Below are positions 10,411-22,762 of a stretch of DNA of 64,000 bases, piece by piece (the first letter of the stretch is position 1; every line of letters begins with the position of its first letter). The notes below the pieces were generated by a model. That model worked only from the letters and a program-made list of their open reading frames with translations, was not told the origin of the DNA and did not search any database. Source of the stretch: Stenotrophomonas acidaminiphila. Its GTDB lineage: Bacteria; Pseudomonadota; Gammaproteobacteria; Xanthomonadales; Xanthomonadaceae. A program made the position numbers and the translations under genes. The DNA lies in contig CP019797.1 of assembly GCA_002951995.1 (NCBI GenBank), positions 327,001 through 391,000 on the forward strand, read 5' to 3'.

Positions 10411-10607
10411 GCCGCGGCGGTTACCGGCAACGGCGGGCGGCCGCACAGCCGCCGCCCGCCTGGCCGTGGCGCCGGGCCAGGGCCCGGTGGCGCGCGCGCC
10501 TGCGTGCCCCGGGGAAGGCGGCTGCGGCCCGGCCCTCCCGGCCAGCACCCGGCGGCGCTGGCACCGGCGTCGATGCTTGGTGCAGGCAGGGCTCACCCGG
10601 CACCCCC

Positions 10608-10620
10608 TACAATCCGCGCA
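10608..10620 (+). promoter_or_regulatory. -10 element giving a probably leaderless queF transcript
   Basis: TACAAT at 10608-10613 is followed after 6 bases by the queF ATG, so transcription would start at or next to the start codon and no ribosome binding site is visible. No convincing -35 box is seen. The same arrangement recurs at ftsE, priA and the dehydrogenase gene at 54784. The 209 bases upstream (10411-10607) hold no gene that I can support. Confidence 0.45.
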
Positions 10621-11432
10621 TGAATACCCCCCACGATTCCAGCCTCGGCCGCGAGGTCGCCTATCCCTCGCAGTACGACCCGGGCCTGCTGTTCCCGATC
10701 CCGCGCGCCACCGCCCGCGCCGCGATCGGCCTGGATGCCACCTTGCCGTTCGTCGGCCAGGACCGCTGGCATGTCTATGAGCTGGGCTGGCTGGACAGGC
10801 GCGGCAAGCCGTGCGTGGCGACCGCGACCCTGTGGGTGCCGGCGGCCTCGCCGCACCTGGTCGAATCCAAATCGCTCAAGCTCTACCTGAACTCCCTCAA
10901 CGCGGCGCGCTTCGACAGCGCCGACGAGGTGCGTGCGCGCATCGCCGCCGACCTGTCCGCCTGCGCCGGGGCCGCGGTCACGGTCGAGTTCGGGCTGCCG
11001 CCGGTGGCCGACGCCGAAGGCCACAGCATCGATGGCCTGGACCTGGACATCGACCACTATGGTCCGCCGCAGGCCGGCTTCCTGCATGCCGATACCGGCG
11101 AGGCCGTCGCCGAGACACTGGTCTCGGCACTGCTCAAGTCCAATTGCCCGGTCACCGGCCAGCCCGACTGGGCCAGCATCAGCATCCGCTACGCGGGCCC
11201 GCGGATCGACCGCGGCGGCCTGCTGCGCTACCTGGTCAGCTACCGCGACCACGCCGAGTTCCACGAGCAGTGCGTGGAGCGGATCTTCCTCGACCTGATG
11301 CACCACTGCGGCTGCCATTCGCTGGACGTGGAGGCGCGCTACACGCGCCGCGGCGGGCTGGACATCAACCCGCGCCGGTCGACCCCGGACCTAGCCGCCG
11401 GCCACCGGCCGTTGCGCGACCCGCGCCAGTAG
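10620..11432 (+). CDS. queF: NADPH-dependent 7-cyano-7-deazaguanine reductase QueF (long type)
   Basis: A 270-residue enzyme of the two-domain (E. coli YqcD-like) QueF type, which reduces the nitrile of preQ0 to the aminomethyl group of preQ1 in queuosine synthesis for tRNA. Features include the QueF motif [11 protein letters not shown] (about residues 84-94) and the C-terminal half with the catalytic cysteine in [13 protein letters not shown] (about residue 176), followed by [23 protein letters not shown]. Length is close to the usual 275-282. No other queuosine gene is next to it. The start was chosen by the N-terminal homology ([15 protein letters not shown]) and the -10 element just upstream. 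Confidence 0.95.
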   Translation: MNTPHDSSLGREVAYPSQYDPGLLFPIPRATARAAIGLDATLPFVGQDRWHVYELGWLDRRGKPCVATATLWVPAASPHLVESKSLKLYLNSLNAARFDSADEVRARIAADLSACAGAAVTVEFGLPPVADAEGHSIDGLDLDIDHYGPPQAGFLHADTGEAVAETLVSALLKSNCPVTGQPDWASISIRYAGPRIDRGGLLRYLVSYRDHAEFHEQCVERIFLDLMHHCGCHSLDVEARYTRRGGLDINPRRSTPDLAAGHRPLRDPRQ

Positions 11433-11534
11433 GCCGGGCCGCCCGCACCGGGTACACGCCGGCTTTACGCCGGCGCGATGGTTCCTTAACGCGGCCGGTG
11501 CAATGGTGGCACCCAGCCGAGGAGGAACGACCCG

Positions 11535-12011
11535 ATGAGCAATGACAAGAAGGCCGATTTTTCGGACGTGACGTCCACGGTGGACAGCACCGCCACCGTC
11601 GCGCCGAAGGCTGATTTTTCCGATGTGACCGCGCGGGTGGATTCCACCGCGCAGATCGCCGGCGGGCAGCAGTACACCGTGCAGAAGGGCGACAGCCTGT
11701 CGCGCATCGCCAAGCACCTGCTGGGTGATGCCAATGCCTGGAGGCAGATCTTCGAGGCCAACCGCGACGTGCTTTCCGACCCCGACAAGATCTTTCCCGG
11801 GCAGACCCTGACGATTCCCCGCGCCAGGGTTGAGGCCGCCAGGCCCGGTGCCTTTTCCTCCCATTCCGGAGCATCCCATGAAGAAGACTTCACTCAGCAG
11901 TGTCCTGATGATCACCCTGGCCGGCACCCTGGCCGTGGCCGGCTGCAAGAAGCAGGAAGAGACCGCGCCGCCGCCGATGGAAAGCACCCCGGCGCCGGCG
12001 CCGATGAGTGA
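11535..12011 (+). CDS. Small LysM-domain protein with duplicated N-terminal motif; 3' end probably frameshifted
   Basis: The start has GAGGAACGACCCG just upstream. Two copies of a segment KADFSDVT..VDSTA (residues about 6-20 and 25-39) precede one LysM domain (QQYTVQKGDSLSRIAKHLLG to IFPGQTLTIP, about 45-95), a peptidoglycan-binding fold. No signal peptide is seen, as in other stress-related cytoplasmic or small LysM proteins. The open frame runs 134 bases into the following lipoprotein gene as an unrelated tail. If the CCCC run at 11817-11820 had one more C, the protein would end as TLTIPPRQG with a stop at 11831-11833, before the next gene; I think this is the true end (about 99 residues). 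Confidence 0.75.
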   Translation: MSNDKKADFSDVTSTVDSTATVAPKADFSDVTARVDSTAQIAGGQQYTVQKGDSLSRIAKHLLGDANAWRQIFEANRDVLSDPDKIFPGQTLTIPRARVEAARPGAFSSHSGASHEEDFTQQCPDDHPGRHPGRGRLQEAGRDRAAADGKHPGAGADE

Positions 12012-12366
12012 ACCGGCACCGCCGCCGGCGGCCGCACCGGCGGTCAGTGTCACCTCGGTCACCGTCGGCACCACCGCGGCGGCGGACAAGTCGGTGGCGC
12101 CGGTGGCCATGGTCGGCGGCAAGGACAAGATCATCGTGTCGGTGAAGACCGACGGCGCCGCGACCAACGCCACCCTCGGCGTGAAGCTCACCTACCAGGA
12201 CGGGCAGGTGGCCGGCGAGCAGACCGCAACGCTCACCGCCACCGGTGCCGAGACCACCAACGTCGAATTCAGCAAGGCAAGCGCATGGCCCGCCGGCAAG
12301 TACCGCGCGGACGTGACCCTGGACGGCCAGCCGGCCGGCACCACCCAGGAGTTCGAAGTGAAGTAG
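11878..12366 (+). CDS. Predicted lipoprotein of unknown function
   Basis: A 162-residue protein whose start (MKKTSLSSVLMI) follows GGAG by 6 bases. It has a type II signal sequence with the lipobox LAVAGC at residues about 18-23, then KKQEE, a Pro/Ala-rich linker and a beta-rich domain (DKIIVSVKTDGAATNATLGV, KYRADVTLDGQPAGTTQEFEV) that reads like an immunoglobulin-like fold binding or sensing in the periplasm. No family is recognised with confidence. It follows the LysM gene and is followed by a strong terminator, so the two may form one transcript. Confidence 0.8.
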   Translation: MKKTSLSSVLMITLAGTLAVAGCKKQEETAPPPMESTPAPAPMSEPAPPPAAAPAVSVTSVTVGTTAAADKSVAPVAMVGGKDKIIVSVKTDGAATNATLGVKLTYQDGQVAGEQTATLTATGAETTNVEFSKASAWPAGKYRADVTLDGQPAGTTQEFEVK

Positions 12367-14892
<2,526 letters not shown>

Positions 14893-14918
14893 TCGCAGCC
14901 GCCACGGCCGTTTGAGCC

Positions 14919-14949
14919 GAAGCCCGCATCGCCGCGCGATGCGGGCTTC
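14919..14949 (+). terminator. Long hairpin between icd and aceK
   Basis: A 13-bp perfect stem (GAAGCCCGCATCG / CGATGCGGGCTTC) with a 5-base loop begins 27 bases after the icd stop; it is followed by GTGCTTC without a real T tract. It may terminate or attenuate icd transcription before aceK, which starts 151 bases further on. Confidence 0.65.
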
Positions 14950-15100
14950 GTGCTTCATGGTGCCGCGCATCCCCGCAACGTGGCGGGCGGCCGCGCGCTG
15001 GCGGCCGGGCACCCCTGTTGCCTGCGCGGCGGTGGCCGGGACACGCGCGCTGGCGCGGTGCGGTAGGGTGGTGGCCGGCGCCCCCCACTCTCCACTGCCG

Positions 15101-16819
15101 ATGCCTGCCACCGAATCCGCCCACGCCATCGCCCGCTGCATCCGCGACGGCTTCGAGGACTACCACGCCCGCTTCGCTGCCATCACCCGGCGCGCGCGCG
15201 GGCGCTTCGAGCAGCGCGACTGGGCGGCGGCGCGCCAGGACGCGGTCGAGCGCATCGCGCTCTACGACCTGTGCGTCGGCGAGTGCATGGCGCGCCTGCA
15301 GGCGATCGCGGGCAGCCGGCCCGGCCGCGATGCGTGGGCCCGGGTACGCACGGCCTTCGCCGCGCTGGTGGAAGGGCAGATCGACGGCGAGCTGTACAAG
15401 ACCTTCTACAACACCCTGACCCGGCGCCTGTTCGCCACCCGCGGGGTGGACGATGCCATCGAGTTCATGGCACTGGAGATCGAGCCGTCCGATGCCATCA
15501 CCCATCCGGTGGCGCGCCATGTCTATACCGTTTCCGAGGCGCGCCCGGCCGAGGCCTTCGAGCGCGTGCTGGCCGACTACCGTTTCGACGTGCCCTACCG
15601 GCACCGCCTGCGCTGCGCCGCGGCCATCGCCGTGCGCCTGCAGGACGACCTGGCGCACTGGGGGCCGAACCCGGTGCGCGCCATCGAGCTGCTCGATACC
15701 GTGTTCTACCGCGAGCGCCGCGCCTACCTGGTGGGGCGCGTGTTCGGCGAGCACCGCTTCTCGCCCTGCGTGATCGCGCTGGTCAACGACGGCGACGACG
15801 GCCTGCGCGCGGAGGCGGTGCTGAGCCGGCGCCGCGACGTGGCCCACCTGTTCGGCGTGTCGCGCAGCTATTTCCAGGCCGACCTGCCCACCGTCGCCGA
15901 TGCGGTGGTATTCCTGCGCAGCCTGCTGCCCGGCAAGCCGGTGGACGAGATCTACACCGTGCTGGGCCGCGCCAAGCAGGGCAAGACCGAGCGCTACCGC
16001 ACCTTCTTCCGCCATTTCCAGCAGCATCCGGACGAGCGCCTGGTACCGGCGGAGGGCACCCCGGGCATGGTGATGGCGGTGTTCACCCTGCCCAGCTACC
16101 CGCTGGTGTTCAAGCTGATCCGCGACCGCTTCGCCTGGCCCAAGACGGTCAGCCGCCAGGACGTGGAGGACCGTTACGCGCTGGTGTTCAACCTGGACCG
16201 CATCGGCCGGCTGCTGGATGCGCAGCCGTACCGCCACCTACGCTTTCCGCTGGCGCGCTTCGCCCCGGCGCTGCGCCAGGAGCTGCTGGAGAGCTGCGCG
16301 CGCAGCGTGCGGGTCGAAGGCGATGACCTGGTGATATCGCTGTGCTACGTGCAGCGGCGGTTCCGCCCGCTCAACCTGTACCTGCGCGAACAGACTCCCC
16401 AGGCCGCACGCGCGGCGGCGCTCGACTATGCGCAGGCCATCACCGACATGGCGCGCAACGACATCTTCCCCGGCGACATGCTGCTGAAGAACTTCGGCGT
16501 CTCGCGCCACGGCCGCGTGGTGTTCTACGACTACGACGAGCTGTGCCGGGTCGGTGACTGCACGTTCCGCGAGTGGCCACAGCCGCGCGATGCCGCCGAA
16601 GCCCTGGCCGCCGAGCCGTGGTTCCACGTCGCGCCCAACGACGTGTTCCCCGAGCGCTTCCCGTTGTTCATGGGCCTGCCGCGGCCGCTGATGGAGGCGG
16701 TGCGCGAGGCGCACGGGGAGCTGTTCGATCCGCGCTGGTGGCGCGGCCTGCAGGCCGCCTTCGCCCGCGGCGAGTTTCCCGATACCCCGCCCTACCCACG
16801 CGCACTGCGGCTGGCGTGA
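15101..16819 (+). CDS. aceK: Isocitrate dehydrogenase kinase/phosphatase AceK
   Basis: A 572-residue bifunctional enzyme (E. coli AceK 578), which phosphorylates and dephosphorylates isocitrate dehydrogenase to divide carbon between the TCA cycle and the glyoxylate shunt. The ATP-binding region ([18 protein letters not shown], then VFKLIRDRF with the ATP lysine near residue 335) and the protein-kinase-like catalytic part ([26 protein letters not shown] with the metal/catalytic Asp near 476-478) are intact. The start [14 protein letters not shown] was chosen from homology; no good ribosome binding site is visible. No glyoxylate-shunt genes (aceA, aceB) are adjacent; the only neighbour is monomeric icd. 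Confidence 0.95.
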   Translation: MPATESAHAIARCIRDGFEDYHARFAAITRRARGRFEQRDWAAARQDAVERIALYDLCVGECMARLQAIAGSRPGRDAWARVRTAFAALVEGQIDGELYKTFYNTLTRRLFATRGVDDAIEFMALEIEPSDAITHPVARHVYTVSEARPAEAFERVLADYRFDVPYRHRLRCAAAIAVRLQDDLAHWGPNPVRAIELLDTVFYRERRAYLVGRVFGEHRFSPCVIALVNDGDDGLRAEAVLSRRRDVAHLFGVSRSYFQADLPTVADAVVFLRSLLPGKPVDEIYTVLGRAKQGKTERYRTFFRHFQQHPDERLVPAEGTPGMVMAVFTLPSYPLVFKLIRDRFAWPKTVSRQDVEDRYALVFNLDRIGRLLDAQPYRHLRFPLARFAPALRQELLESCARSVRVEGDDLVISLCYVQRRFRPLNLYLREQTPQAARAAALDYAQAITDMARNDIFPGDMLLKNFGVSRHGRVVFYDYDELCRVGDCTFREWPQPRDAAEALAAEPWFHVAPNDVFPERFPLFMGLPRPLMEAVREAHGELFDPRWWRGLQAAFARGEFPDTPPYPRALRLA

Positions 16820-16877
16820 ACATCGCCGCCGGAAGCGCTACAGTCGCGTTTTGGACATGGAGTGCAGGGAGAGCGTC

Positions 16878-17747
16878 ATGCTGACGTCGTTGCGTCGCGG
16901 GGCAGTGCTGGCCGCGTTGCTGTTGGTGGCCGTTGCCGCGTCGGCCGCCGGGCCCGGGGCCGTGCGCAAGCAGGCCGAGATGGCCATGCAGCTGTCCGGG
17001 CAGATCGACATCGCGCCCGATGGCAGCGTGGAAGCGGTGCGGCTGGACCAGCAGGATCGGCTGAGCGCGGAGCTGTCACGTTTCGTGCGCAGCTCGGTGA
17101 TGGGCTGGACCTTCGTGCCGGTGGTCCGCGACGGCAAGCCGGTCGCCGCGCGTTCGCCGTTGATGCTGCGCCTGGTCGGCAAGAGGCTGGAAGACGGCGG
17201 CACCGAGGTGGCCATCCGCAGCGCCACTTTCCAGGCCTACGATCCGCAAAGCAGGAGCGCGGTCACCGCCTTGAAGATGACGCCGCCAAGCTACCCGCGT
17301 TCGATGTACGAGGTGGGGGCGCAGGGCAATGTCTACCTGGTCGTCAGGGTCGGGCGCGATGGCCGGGTCGAGGATGCATACGTGGAACAGGTCAACATGA
17401 CCGTGGTGGCCAGCGAAGGCCAGATGCGCCGGTTCCGCCAGGTGCTGGGCGGCAATGCGCTGGCCGCGGCGCGCAAGTGGGAGTTCCGCGTACCGGTTGA
17501 AGGCGAGGACGTGGATGCGCCGCACTGGAATGTGCGCGTGCCGGTGCGCTATGCGGTGGTCGACCAGGGCCGATCGATGCCAGATGAGTACGGCACGTGG
17601 CAGGCCTACATCCCCGGACCGCGCGAGCGCGCGCCGTGGATCAGCGACGAGGACTGGGAGAACGGCTCGGACGCACTGGCTGATGGTGGCGTCTACATGG
17701 CCGGCCGCGGTGGCGGACCGAAGCTGCTGACGCCGCTGGAAGGCTGA
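16878..17747 (+). CDS. Exported TonB-C-terminal-domain-like protein
   Basis: A 289-residue protein with an AGGGAGAG ribosome binding site, a signal peptide (MLTSLRRGAVLAALLLVAVAASA) and two segments that resemble TonB C-terminal repeats: an N-terminal one (SGQIDIAPDGSVEAVRLD ... GWTFVPV) and a clearer one (PPSYPRSMYEVGAQGNVYLV, RDGRVEDAYVE ... AARKWEFRVP, about residues 140-215). TonB-C domains contact TonB boxes of outer-membrane receptors, but this protein lacks the N-terminal membrane anchor with a Pro-rich spacer, so it is a periplasmic relative and not a working TonB. It is followed by a terminator shared with rho. Function unknown. Confidence 0.75.
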   Translation: MLTSLRRGAVLAALLLVAVAASAAGPGAVRKQAEMAMQLSGQIDIAPDGSVEAVRLDQQDRLSAELSRFVRSSVMGWTFVPVVRDGKPVAARSPLMLRLVGKRLEDGGTEVAIRSATFQAYDPQSRSAVTALKMTPPSYPRSMYEVGAQGNVYLVVRVGRDGRVEDAYVEQVNMTVVASEGQMRRFRQVLGGNALAAARKWEFRVPVEGEDVDAPHWNVRVPVRYAVVDQGRSMPDEYGTWQAYIPGPRERAPWISDEDWENGSDALADGGVYMAGRGGGPKLLTPLEG

Positions 17748-17767
17748 GCGCGCCGGCTGCATCCGCC

Positions 17768-17800
17768 ACGAAAAAGCCCCGCGTTCGCGGGCTTTTTCGT
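17768..17800. terminator. Bidirectional intrinsic terminator
   Basis: CGAAAAAGCCC and GGGCTTTTTCG flank a short GC core with a TTCG loop, giving an A-tract on one side and a T-tract on the other. It ends both the TonB-C-like gene on the plus strand and rho on the minus strand. Confidence 0.92.
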
Positions 17801-17821
17801 TACAGCCGATCCGGCGGGGGA

Positions 17822-19551
17822 TCAGCGCTTCATCGAACCGAAGAACTCGTCGTTGGACTTGGTGTTCTTCATCTTGTCCAGCAGGAATTCCATCGCCGCG
17901 ATTTCGTCCATCGGGTGCAGCAGCTTGCGCAGGATCCAGATCTTCTGCAGCAGCTCCGGCTCGATCAGCAGGTCTTCGCGGCGGGTGCCGGAACGGTTGA
18001 TGTCGATGGCCGGGTACACGCGCTTCTCGGTGATGCGGCGGTTCAGGTGCACTTCGCTGTTGCCGGTGCCCTTGAACTCCTCGTAGATCACCTCGTCCAT
18101 CTTCGAGCCGGTTTCCACCAGCGCGGTGGCGATGATGGTCAGCGAGCCGCCCTCCTCGACGTTGCGCGCGGCGCCGAAGAAGCGCTTCGGGCGGTGCAGG
18201 GCGTTGGCGTCGACGCCGCCGGTCAGCACCTTGCCGGAGCTGGGCACGACGTTGTTGTAGGCGCGGGCCAGGCGGGTGATCGAGTCCAGCAGGATCACCA
18301 CGTCCTTCTTGTGCTCGACCAGGCGCTTGGCGCGCTCGATCACCATTTCGGCCACCTGCACGTGGCGTGCGGCCGGCTCGTCGAAGGTCGAGGAGACCAC
18401 TTCGCCGCGCACCGTGCGCTGCATTTCGGTCACTTCTTCCGGGCGCTCGTCCACCAGCAGCACGATCAGGTGCACTTCCGGGTGGTTGGTGGTGATGGCC
18501 GTGGCGATCTGCTGCATCATCATCGTCTTGCCCGCCTTTGGCGGGGAGACGATCAGCGCGCGCTGGCCCTTGCCCTGCGGCGCCATCAGGTCGAGGATGC
18601 GGCCGGTGATGTCCTCGGAAGAGCCGTTGCCGCGTTCCAGGGTGAAGCGCTTGCGCGGGAACAGCGGGGTCAGGTTCTCGAACAGCACCTTGTTCTTCGA
18701 CGCTTCGATCGGCTCGCCGTTGATGGTGTCGACGATGTTCAGCGCGAAGTAGCGCTCGCCATCCTTCGGGAAGCGGATGCGGCCGGCGATGTGGTCGCCG
18801 GTGCGCAGGTTGAAGCGGCGGATCTGGCTGGGCGAGATGTAGGTGTCGTCCGGGCCGGCCAGGTAGCTGGCCTCGGCGGCGCGCAGGAAGCCGAAGCCGT
18901 CGGGCAGGATTTCCAGCACGCCATCGGCGGCCACGCCCTCGCCATGGCGGGTCAGCACCTTGAGCAGGGCGAAGATCACGTCCTGCTTGCGGGCACGGGC
19001 CACGCCGTCGGTGATCTGCAGCTGCTCGGCGATTTCCAGCAGCTTGTGCGCCGGCATCTTCTTCAGATCGCTCAGCGAATAGACCGGGAAGCCTTCCGGC
19101 ACCGAAGGGTGCGGGCGCGGTACGAAGGTCTCGTTGCCGTTGTCGCCGGGCAGGCCGTCGTCGCGGAAGCGGTCGCGGTTGCGCTCACGGCGGTTGCGGA
19201 AGCGGTCGCGGCGATTGCCCTGGCCCTGACCCTGGCCTTGCTGGTTCTGCGGGTTCTGCTGGCCGTGGCGCTGGGCGTTGTTGTTGCCGTCGCCGCCGCG
19301 CGCCTCGCCACCCTCCTGGCCGGCGGACGGGGTGCCGGCCGGCGCGGGCGCCGGGGCGTCGTTGCCGGGGCCCGGGGTCGCAGGAGCGGGGGAACTGTCG
19401 CCGGCCGGCAGCGGCAGGGCGGACTGGGCCGGGGGGAAGCGGGGCTGCTGCTGTCGGCGGCCTCGGCGGCCTTGGCGACACGCGGCTTGCGCACGCGCTT
19501 CTCGACGGGCGCGTCGGCGCTCCCGGTTTCGGAAGGAGTGTTCTCGGACAA
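17822..19551 (-). CDS. rho: Transcription termination factor Rho with Q/N-rich N-terminal insertion; frameshifted in this sequence
   Basis: The hexameric RNA helicase that ends transcription at C-rich untranslated RNA. The RNA-binding part ([23 protein letters not shown]), Walker A ([15 protein letters not shown]), Walker B ([17 protein letters not shown]) and the Q/R-loop regions are intact, and the end is typical ([10 protein letters not shown]). The probable start is a TTG at 19549-19551 with GAGAGGA upstream ([19 protein letters not shown]). That frame is left at a run of six G (19431-19436; C on the coding strand): one more base would join it to the long frame as [11 protein letters not shown] disordered insertion of roughly 130 residues rich in Pro/Ala and then Gln/Asn/Arg/Gly (about 19130-19430) lies before the conserved domain. 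It is downstream of trxA, the usual order. Confidence 0.93.
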
Positions 19552-19742
19552 GTGCTTGATTCCTCTCGCTGACGTGCGAGCGCCTGACAGGGCGGCGAAC
19601 TGGTTGGGAATGATCCGGACGAGAACCCGGCCGGAGGGTGCGGCAGGCGAACGCTGCCGGATGCGGCGACACTAACACCGCCGCGCACGGCGGTGCAAGG
19701 TGGCGGGAAACGCCCGTTGGGCCGCGGTAAGGGCGGCCCGGA

Positions 19743-19763
19743 GCCGGCGGCCAGGCCGCCGGC
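19743..19763 (-). terminator. GC-rich hairpin after trxA
   Basis: A 9-bp perfect inverted repeat (GCCGGCGGC / GCCGCCGGC, 3-base loop) starts 10 bases past the trxA stop. There is no T tract, so it may only partly separate trxA from rho, and the 190 bases after it would be the rho leader. Confidence 0.45.
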
Positions 19764-19772
19764 GGGGAGGGG

Positions 19773-20102
19773 TCAGGCCAGCGCCTTGTCGATCATCTGG
19801 CTCAGCTGGCCCTTGCCGACGGCGCCGATCTGGGTGGCCTGGATCTGGCCATCCTTGAACAGCAGCAGCATCGGGATGGAGCGCACGTGGTACTTGACCG
19901 CGGTGGCGCGGTTGTCGTCGACGTTGAGCTTGGCGATCTTCAGCTTGCCGTCGTAGGCGTCGGCCAGTTCGTCCAGCACCGGCGAGATCATCTTGCACGG
20001 GCCGCACCATTCGGCCCAGAAGTCCACCAGCACCGGGGTGTCGGACTGCAGCACGGCGGCGTCGAAATCGGCATCGCCGACGTGTAGAACCTTATCGCTC
20101 AC
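19773..20102 (-). CDS. trxA: Thioredoxin 1
   Basis: A 109-residue thioredoxin, the usual length, with the redox motif [10 protein letters not shown] (about residues 28-37), the cis-Pro segment [11 protein letters not shown] and the conserved Asp/Lys pair around LVDFWAE and KIAKLNVDD. It reduces protein disulfides in the cytoplasm using electrons from thioredoxin reductase. The GTG start ([11 protein letters not shown]) is supported by AGGAG 8 bases upstream. It is divergent from rhlB across 197 bases and upstream of rho on the same strand, an arrangement conserved in many gammaproteobacteria. Confidence 0.96.
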   Translation of the reverse strand: MSDKVLHVGDADFDAAVLQSDTPVLVDFWAEWCGPCKMISPVLDELADAYDGKLKIAKLNVDDNRATAVKYHVRSIPMLLLFKDGQIQATQIGAVGKGQLSQMIDKALA

Positions 20103-20299
20103 TTGAGGAGTCTCCTGGGGCAATGCGACGGCCCATGCCGGGTTGGCTGCCGCATTGCGCTAAACTGGGGCATTGCGCGGACCCAAAGGCTTGGCCTTGC
20201 GTCGCGCGACCCGGCGCAGGGGCCGCAGTGTGCGACGGTGCCCGATACGATGCAAGCCGCCCGGCCAACCTGGCCGGCTGGCACTACCAAGACCAAATA

Positions 20300-21979
20300 A
20301 TGAGCGACAAACCGCTGACTGATGTGACTTTTTCCTCCTTCGAGCTGCAACCGGCGCTGTTGGCCGGACTCGAGGGAGCCGGATTCACCCGCTGCACCCC
20401 GATCCAGGCATTGACCCTGCCGGTGGCCCTGCCGGGCGGCGACGTCGCCGGCCAGGCGCAGACCGGCACCGGCAAGACGCTGGCCTTCCTGGTGGCGGTC
20501 ATCAACCGGCTGCTGAGCCGGCCGGCGCTGGCCGACCGCAAGCCGGAGGACCCGCGCGCGCTGATCCTGGCGCCGACCCGCGAGCTGGCCATCCAGATCC
20601 ACAAGGACGCGATGAAGTTCGCCTCCGATTCGGGCCTGCGCTTCGCCCTGGTCTATGGCGGTGTCGACTACGACAAGCAGCGCGAGCTGCTGCAGAAGGG
20701 CGTGGACGTGATCATCGCCACCCCGGGCCGCCTGATCGACTACGTCAAGCAGCACAAGGTGGTCTCGCTGCATGCCTGCGAGATCTGCGTGCTGGACGAA
20801 GCCGACCGCATGTTCGACCTGGGCTTCATCAAGGACATCCGCTTCCTGCTGCGGCGCATGCCCGAGCGCACCACCCGCCAGACCCTGCTGTTCTCGGCCA
20901 CCCTCAGCCATCGCGTGCTGGAGCTGGCCTACGAGCACATGAACGAGCCGCAGAAGCTGGTGGTGGAAACCGACAACATCACCGCTGACCGTGTGCGCCA
21001 GCGCATCTACTTCCCCTCCGACGAGGAGAAGCTGCCGCTGCTGCTGGGCCTGCTCTCGCGCAGCGAGGGCGCGCGCACCATGGTGTTCGTCAACACCAAG
21101 GTGTTCGTCGAGCGCGTCGCCCGCGCGCTGGAGAAGGCCGGTTACCGCGTCGGCGTGCTGTCCGGCGACGTGCCGCAGAAGAAGCGCGAGAGCCTGCTCA
21201 ACCGCTTCCAGAAGGGCCAGCTGGAAATCCTGGTCGCCACCGACGTGGCCGCGCGCGGCCTGCACATCGACGGCATCAAGTACGTCTACAACTACGACCT
21301 GCCGTTCGATGCCGAGGACTACGTGCACCGCATCGGTCGCACCGCGCGGCTGGGCGAGGAGGGCGACGCGATCAGCTTTGCCTGCGAACGCTATGCGATG
21401 AGCCTGCCGGACATCGAAGCCTACATCGAGCAGAAGATTCCCTCCGAGCCGGTCACCAAGGAGCTGTTGACCCCGCTGCCGCGCCCGCAACGCGCGGCAC
21501 CAGCCGAGGGCGAAGAGAACGAAAGCGTGGGCGCGATCTTCCGCGAGGCGCGCGAAGCCCGTGCTGCCGAGGAAGAGCGCCGCGGTGGTGGCCGCAGCGG
21601 TGGGCGTTCCGGCGCCGGCCGTGGCGAGCGCCGCGATGGCGATCGCAAGCCGCGTGGCCCGCGCAAGCCGCGCGTCGAGGGCGAGCAGGGAGCGGCCGCG
21701 GCCGAACCCGCCGCCGCTCCGCGCCCGCCCCGCCCGCCGCGTGCCGAAGGCGCGCCGGAGGCCGCGGTGGAAGGCGAGCGCGCGCCGCGCAAGCGTCGCC
21801 GTCGTCGCCACGGGCGTCCGGTCGAGGGCGCCGAAGCCGCCGTCGCCGCGCCCGCGGTTGCGGCCGGCAACGGCCCGGTGCAGGTGCCGGCCACGCCGAT
21901 GCGCGCGTCCGGCAATGACAGCGACTCGTTCCTGACCCGCCTGGGGCGCAAGATCCGGCGGATGCTGTCGGGCGATTGA
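20300..21979 (+). CDS. rhlB: DEAD-box RNA helicase RhlB
   Basis: A 559-residue ATP-dependent RNA helicase, a likely partner of RNase E in mRNA turnover. Motifs run in order: Q motif ([15 protein letters not shown]), motif I AQTGTGKT (about residues 51-58), [30 protein letters not shown] and [10 protein letters not shown]. The core ends near residue 390 and is followed by a long low-complexity tail of about 170 residues rich in Arg, Ala, Pro and Glu (for example [19 protein letters not shown]), longer than the short basic tail of E. coli RhlB (421 residues) and ending in a short conserved [19 protein letters not shown]. The ATG was chosen by homology. Confidence 0.94.
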   Translation: MSDKPLTDVTFSSFELQPALLAGLEGAGFTRCTPIQALTLPVALPGGDVAGQAQTGTGKTLAFLVAVINRLLSRPALADRKPEDPRALILAPTRELAIQIHKDAMKFASDSGLRFALVYGGVDYDKQRELLQKGVDVIIATPGRLIDYVKQHKVVSLHACEICVLDEADRMFDLGFIKDIRFLLRRMPERTTRQTLLFSATLSHRVLELAYEHMNEPQKLVVETDNITADRVRQRIYFPSDEEKLPLLLGLLSRSEGARTMVFVNTKVFVERVARALEKAGYRVGVLSGDVPQKKRESLLNRFQKGQLEILVATDVAARGLHIDGIKYVYNYDLPFDAEDYVHRIGRTARLGEEGDAISFACERYAMSLPDIEAYIEQKIPSEPVTKELLTPLPRPQRAAPAEGEENESVGAIFREAREARAAEEERRGGGRSGGRSGAGRGERRDGDRKPRGPRKPRVEGEQGAAAAEPAAAPRPPRPPRAEGAPEAAVEGERAPRKRRRRRHGRPVEGAEAAVAAPAVAAGNGPVQVPATPMRASGNDSDSFLTRLGRKIRRMLSGD

Positions 21980-21989
21980 TCGAGCGCGC

Positions 21990-22012
21990 CGGCGCCTGGC
22001 CGGCGCCGTTGT
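21990..22012 (+). terminator. GC-rich hairpin after rhlB
   Basis: CGGCGCC / GGCGCCG with a 5-base loop is followed by GTTGTCGTT. It is a weak terminator candidate 10 bases past the rhlB stop. Confidence 0.5.
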
Positions 22013-22063
22013 CGTTCCGCGCCCGCGCCCGGCAGCGCGATGCACGCCGCGCTCCGGCTCCGG

Positions 22064-22076
22064 CATAATCGCCGCA
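22064..22076 (+). promoter_or_regulatory. -10 element of a probably leaderless ftsEX transcript
   Basis: CATAAT at 22064-22069 lies 6 bases before the ftsE ATG; a weak -35 (TGCACG, 22041-22046) is at the ideal 17-base distance. No ribosome binding site is visible. Confidence 0.45.
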
Positions 22077-22762
22077 TGAGCGTCCTGCGTTTCGACAATG
22101 TCAGCAAGCACTACGCGGGCGGCCACCAGGCGCTGGTGGACGTCAGCTTCGAGGTGGCGGCCGGCGAGATGCTGTTCGTCACCGGCCATTCCGGTGCCGG
22201 CAAGAGCACCTTGCTGAAGCTGATCCATCTCAGCGAGCGCCCGACCCGTGGCGCCGTGCTGTTCGGCGAGCGCAACCTGCTCAAGGTGCGCGGCGGCAAG
22301 GTGGCGCTGCACCGTCGTGAAGTCGGCGCGGTGCACCAGGACCACCGCCTGCTGATCGACCGCAGCGTCGGCGAGAACGTGGCATTGCCGCTGATCCTGC
22401 GTGGCGACCGTCGCGCCGACACCGGCAAGCGGGTGCGCTCGGTGCTCGAGCGCATGGGCCTGGGCCATCGCGAGAAGGCGCTGCCCACGCAGCTGTCGGC
22501 CGGCGAACAGCAGCGCGTGGGCATCGCCCGCGCGATCGTCGCCGAACCCAGGCTGCTGGTGGCCGACGAGCCGACCGGCAACCTCGACCCGACCCTGGCC
22601 GCGGAGATCATGGCCCTGTTCGCCGAACTGCCCGGGCGCGGCACCAGCGTGCTGGTGGTCAGCCACGACCTGCCGCTGCTCAAGCGCATGCGCAAGCGCG
22701 TGCTGATCCTGGACCACGGTCGCCTGGTGGACGACATCTCGCCGCAGGACCTGGCCGAATGA
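22076..22762 (+). CDS. ftsE: Cell-division ATPase FtsE
   Basis: A 228-residue ABC-type ATPase that works with FtsX at the division site to control septal peptidoglycan hydrolysis. Walker A GHSGAGKST (about residues 38-46), signature LSAGEQQR (about 139-146), Walker B LLVADEPTGNLDP and the switch His in VSHDLPLL are intact. The ATG chosen matches the family N-terminus (SVLRFDNVSKHYAGG). It overlaps ftsX by ATGA, implying coupled translation. Confidence 0.96.
   Translation: MSVLRFDNVSKHYAGGHQALVDVSFEVAAGEMLFVTGHSGAGKSTLLKLIHLSERPTRGAVLFGERNLLKVRGGKVALHRREVGAVHQDHRLLIDRSVGENVALPLILRGDRRADTGKRVRSVLERMGLGHREKALPTQLSAGEQQRVGIARAIVAEPRLLVADEPTGNLDPTLAAEIMALFAELPGRGTSVLVVSHDLPLLKRMRKRVLILDHGRLVDDISPQDLAE

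Noticed and set aside
16878-17747. A functional TonB energy transducer
   Set aside because: It has a cleavable signal peptide but no Pro-rich spacer, and exbB/exbD are not nearby.
19185-19688. The long minus-strand frame extension upstream of rho as its true N-terminus
   Set aside because: The residues match no Rho; the frame starting at 19551 gives a family-like N-terminus with a ribosome binding site.
20099-22717. An open frame of about 872 codons opposite rhlB and ftsE
   Set aside because: Antisense shadow; both sense genes have complete motifs.
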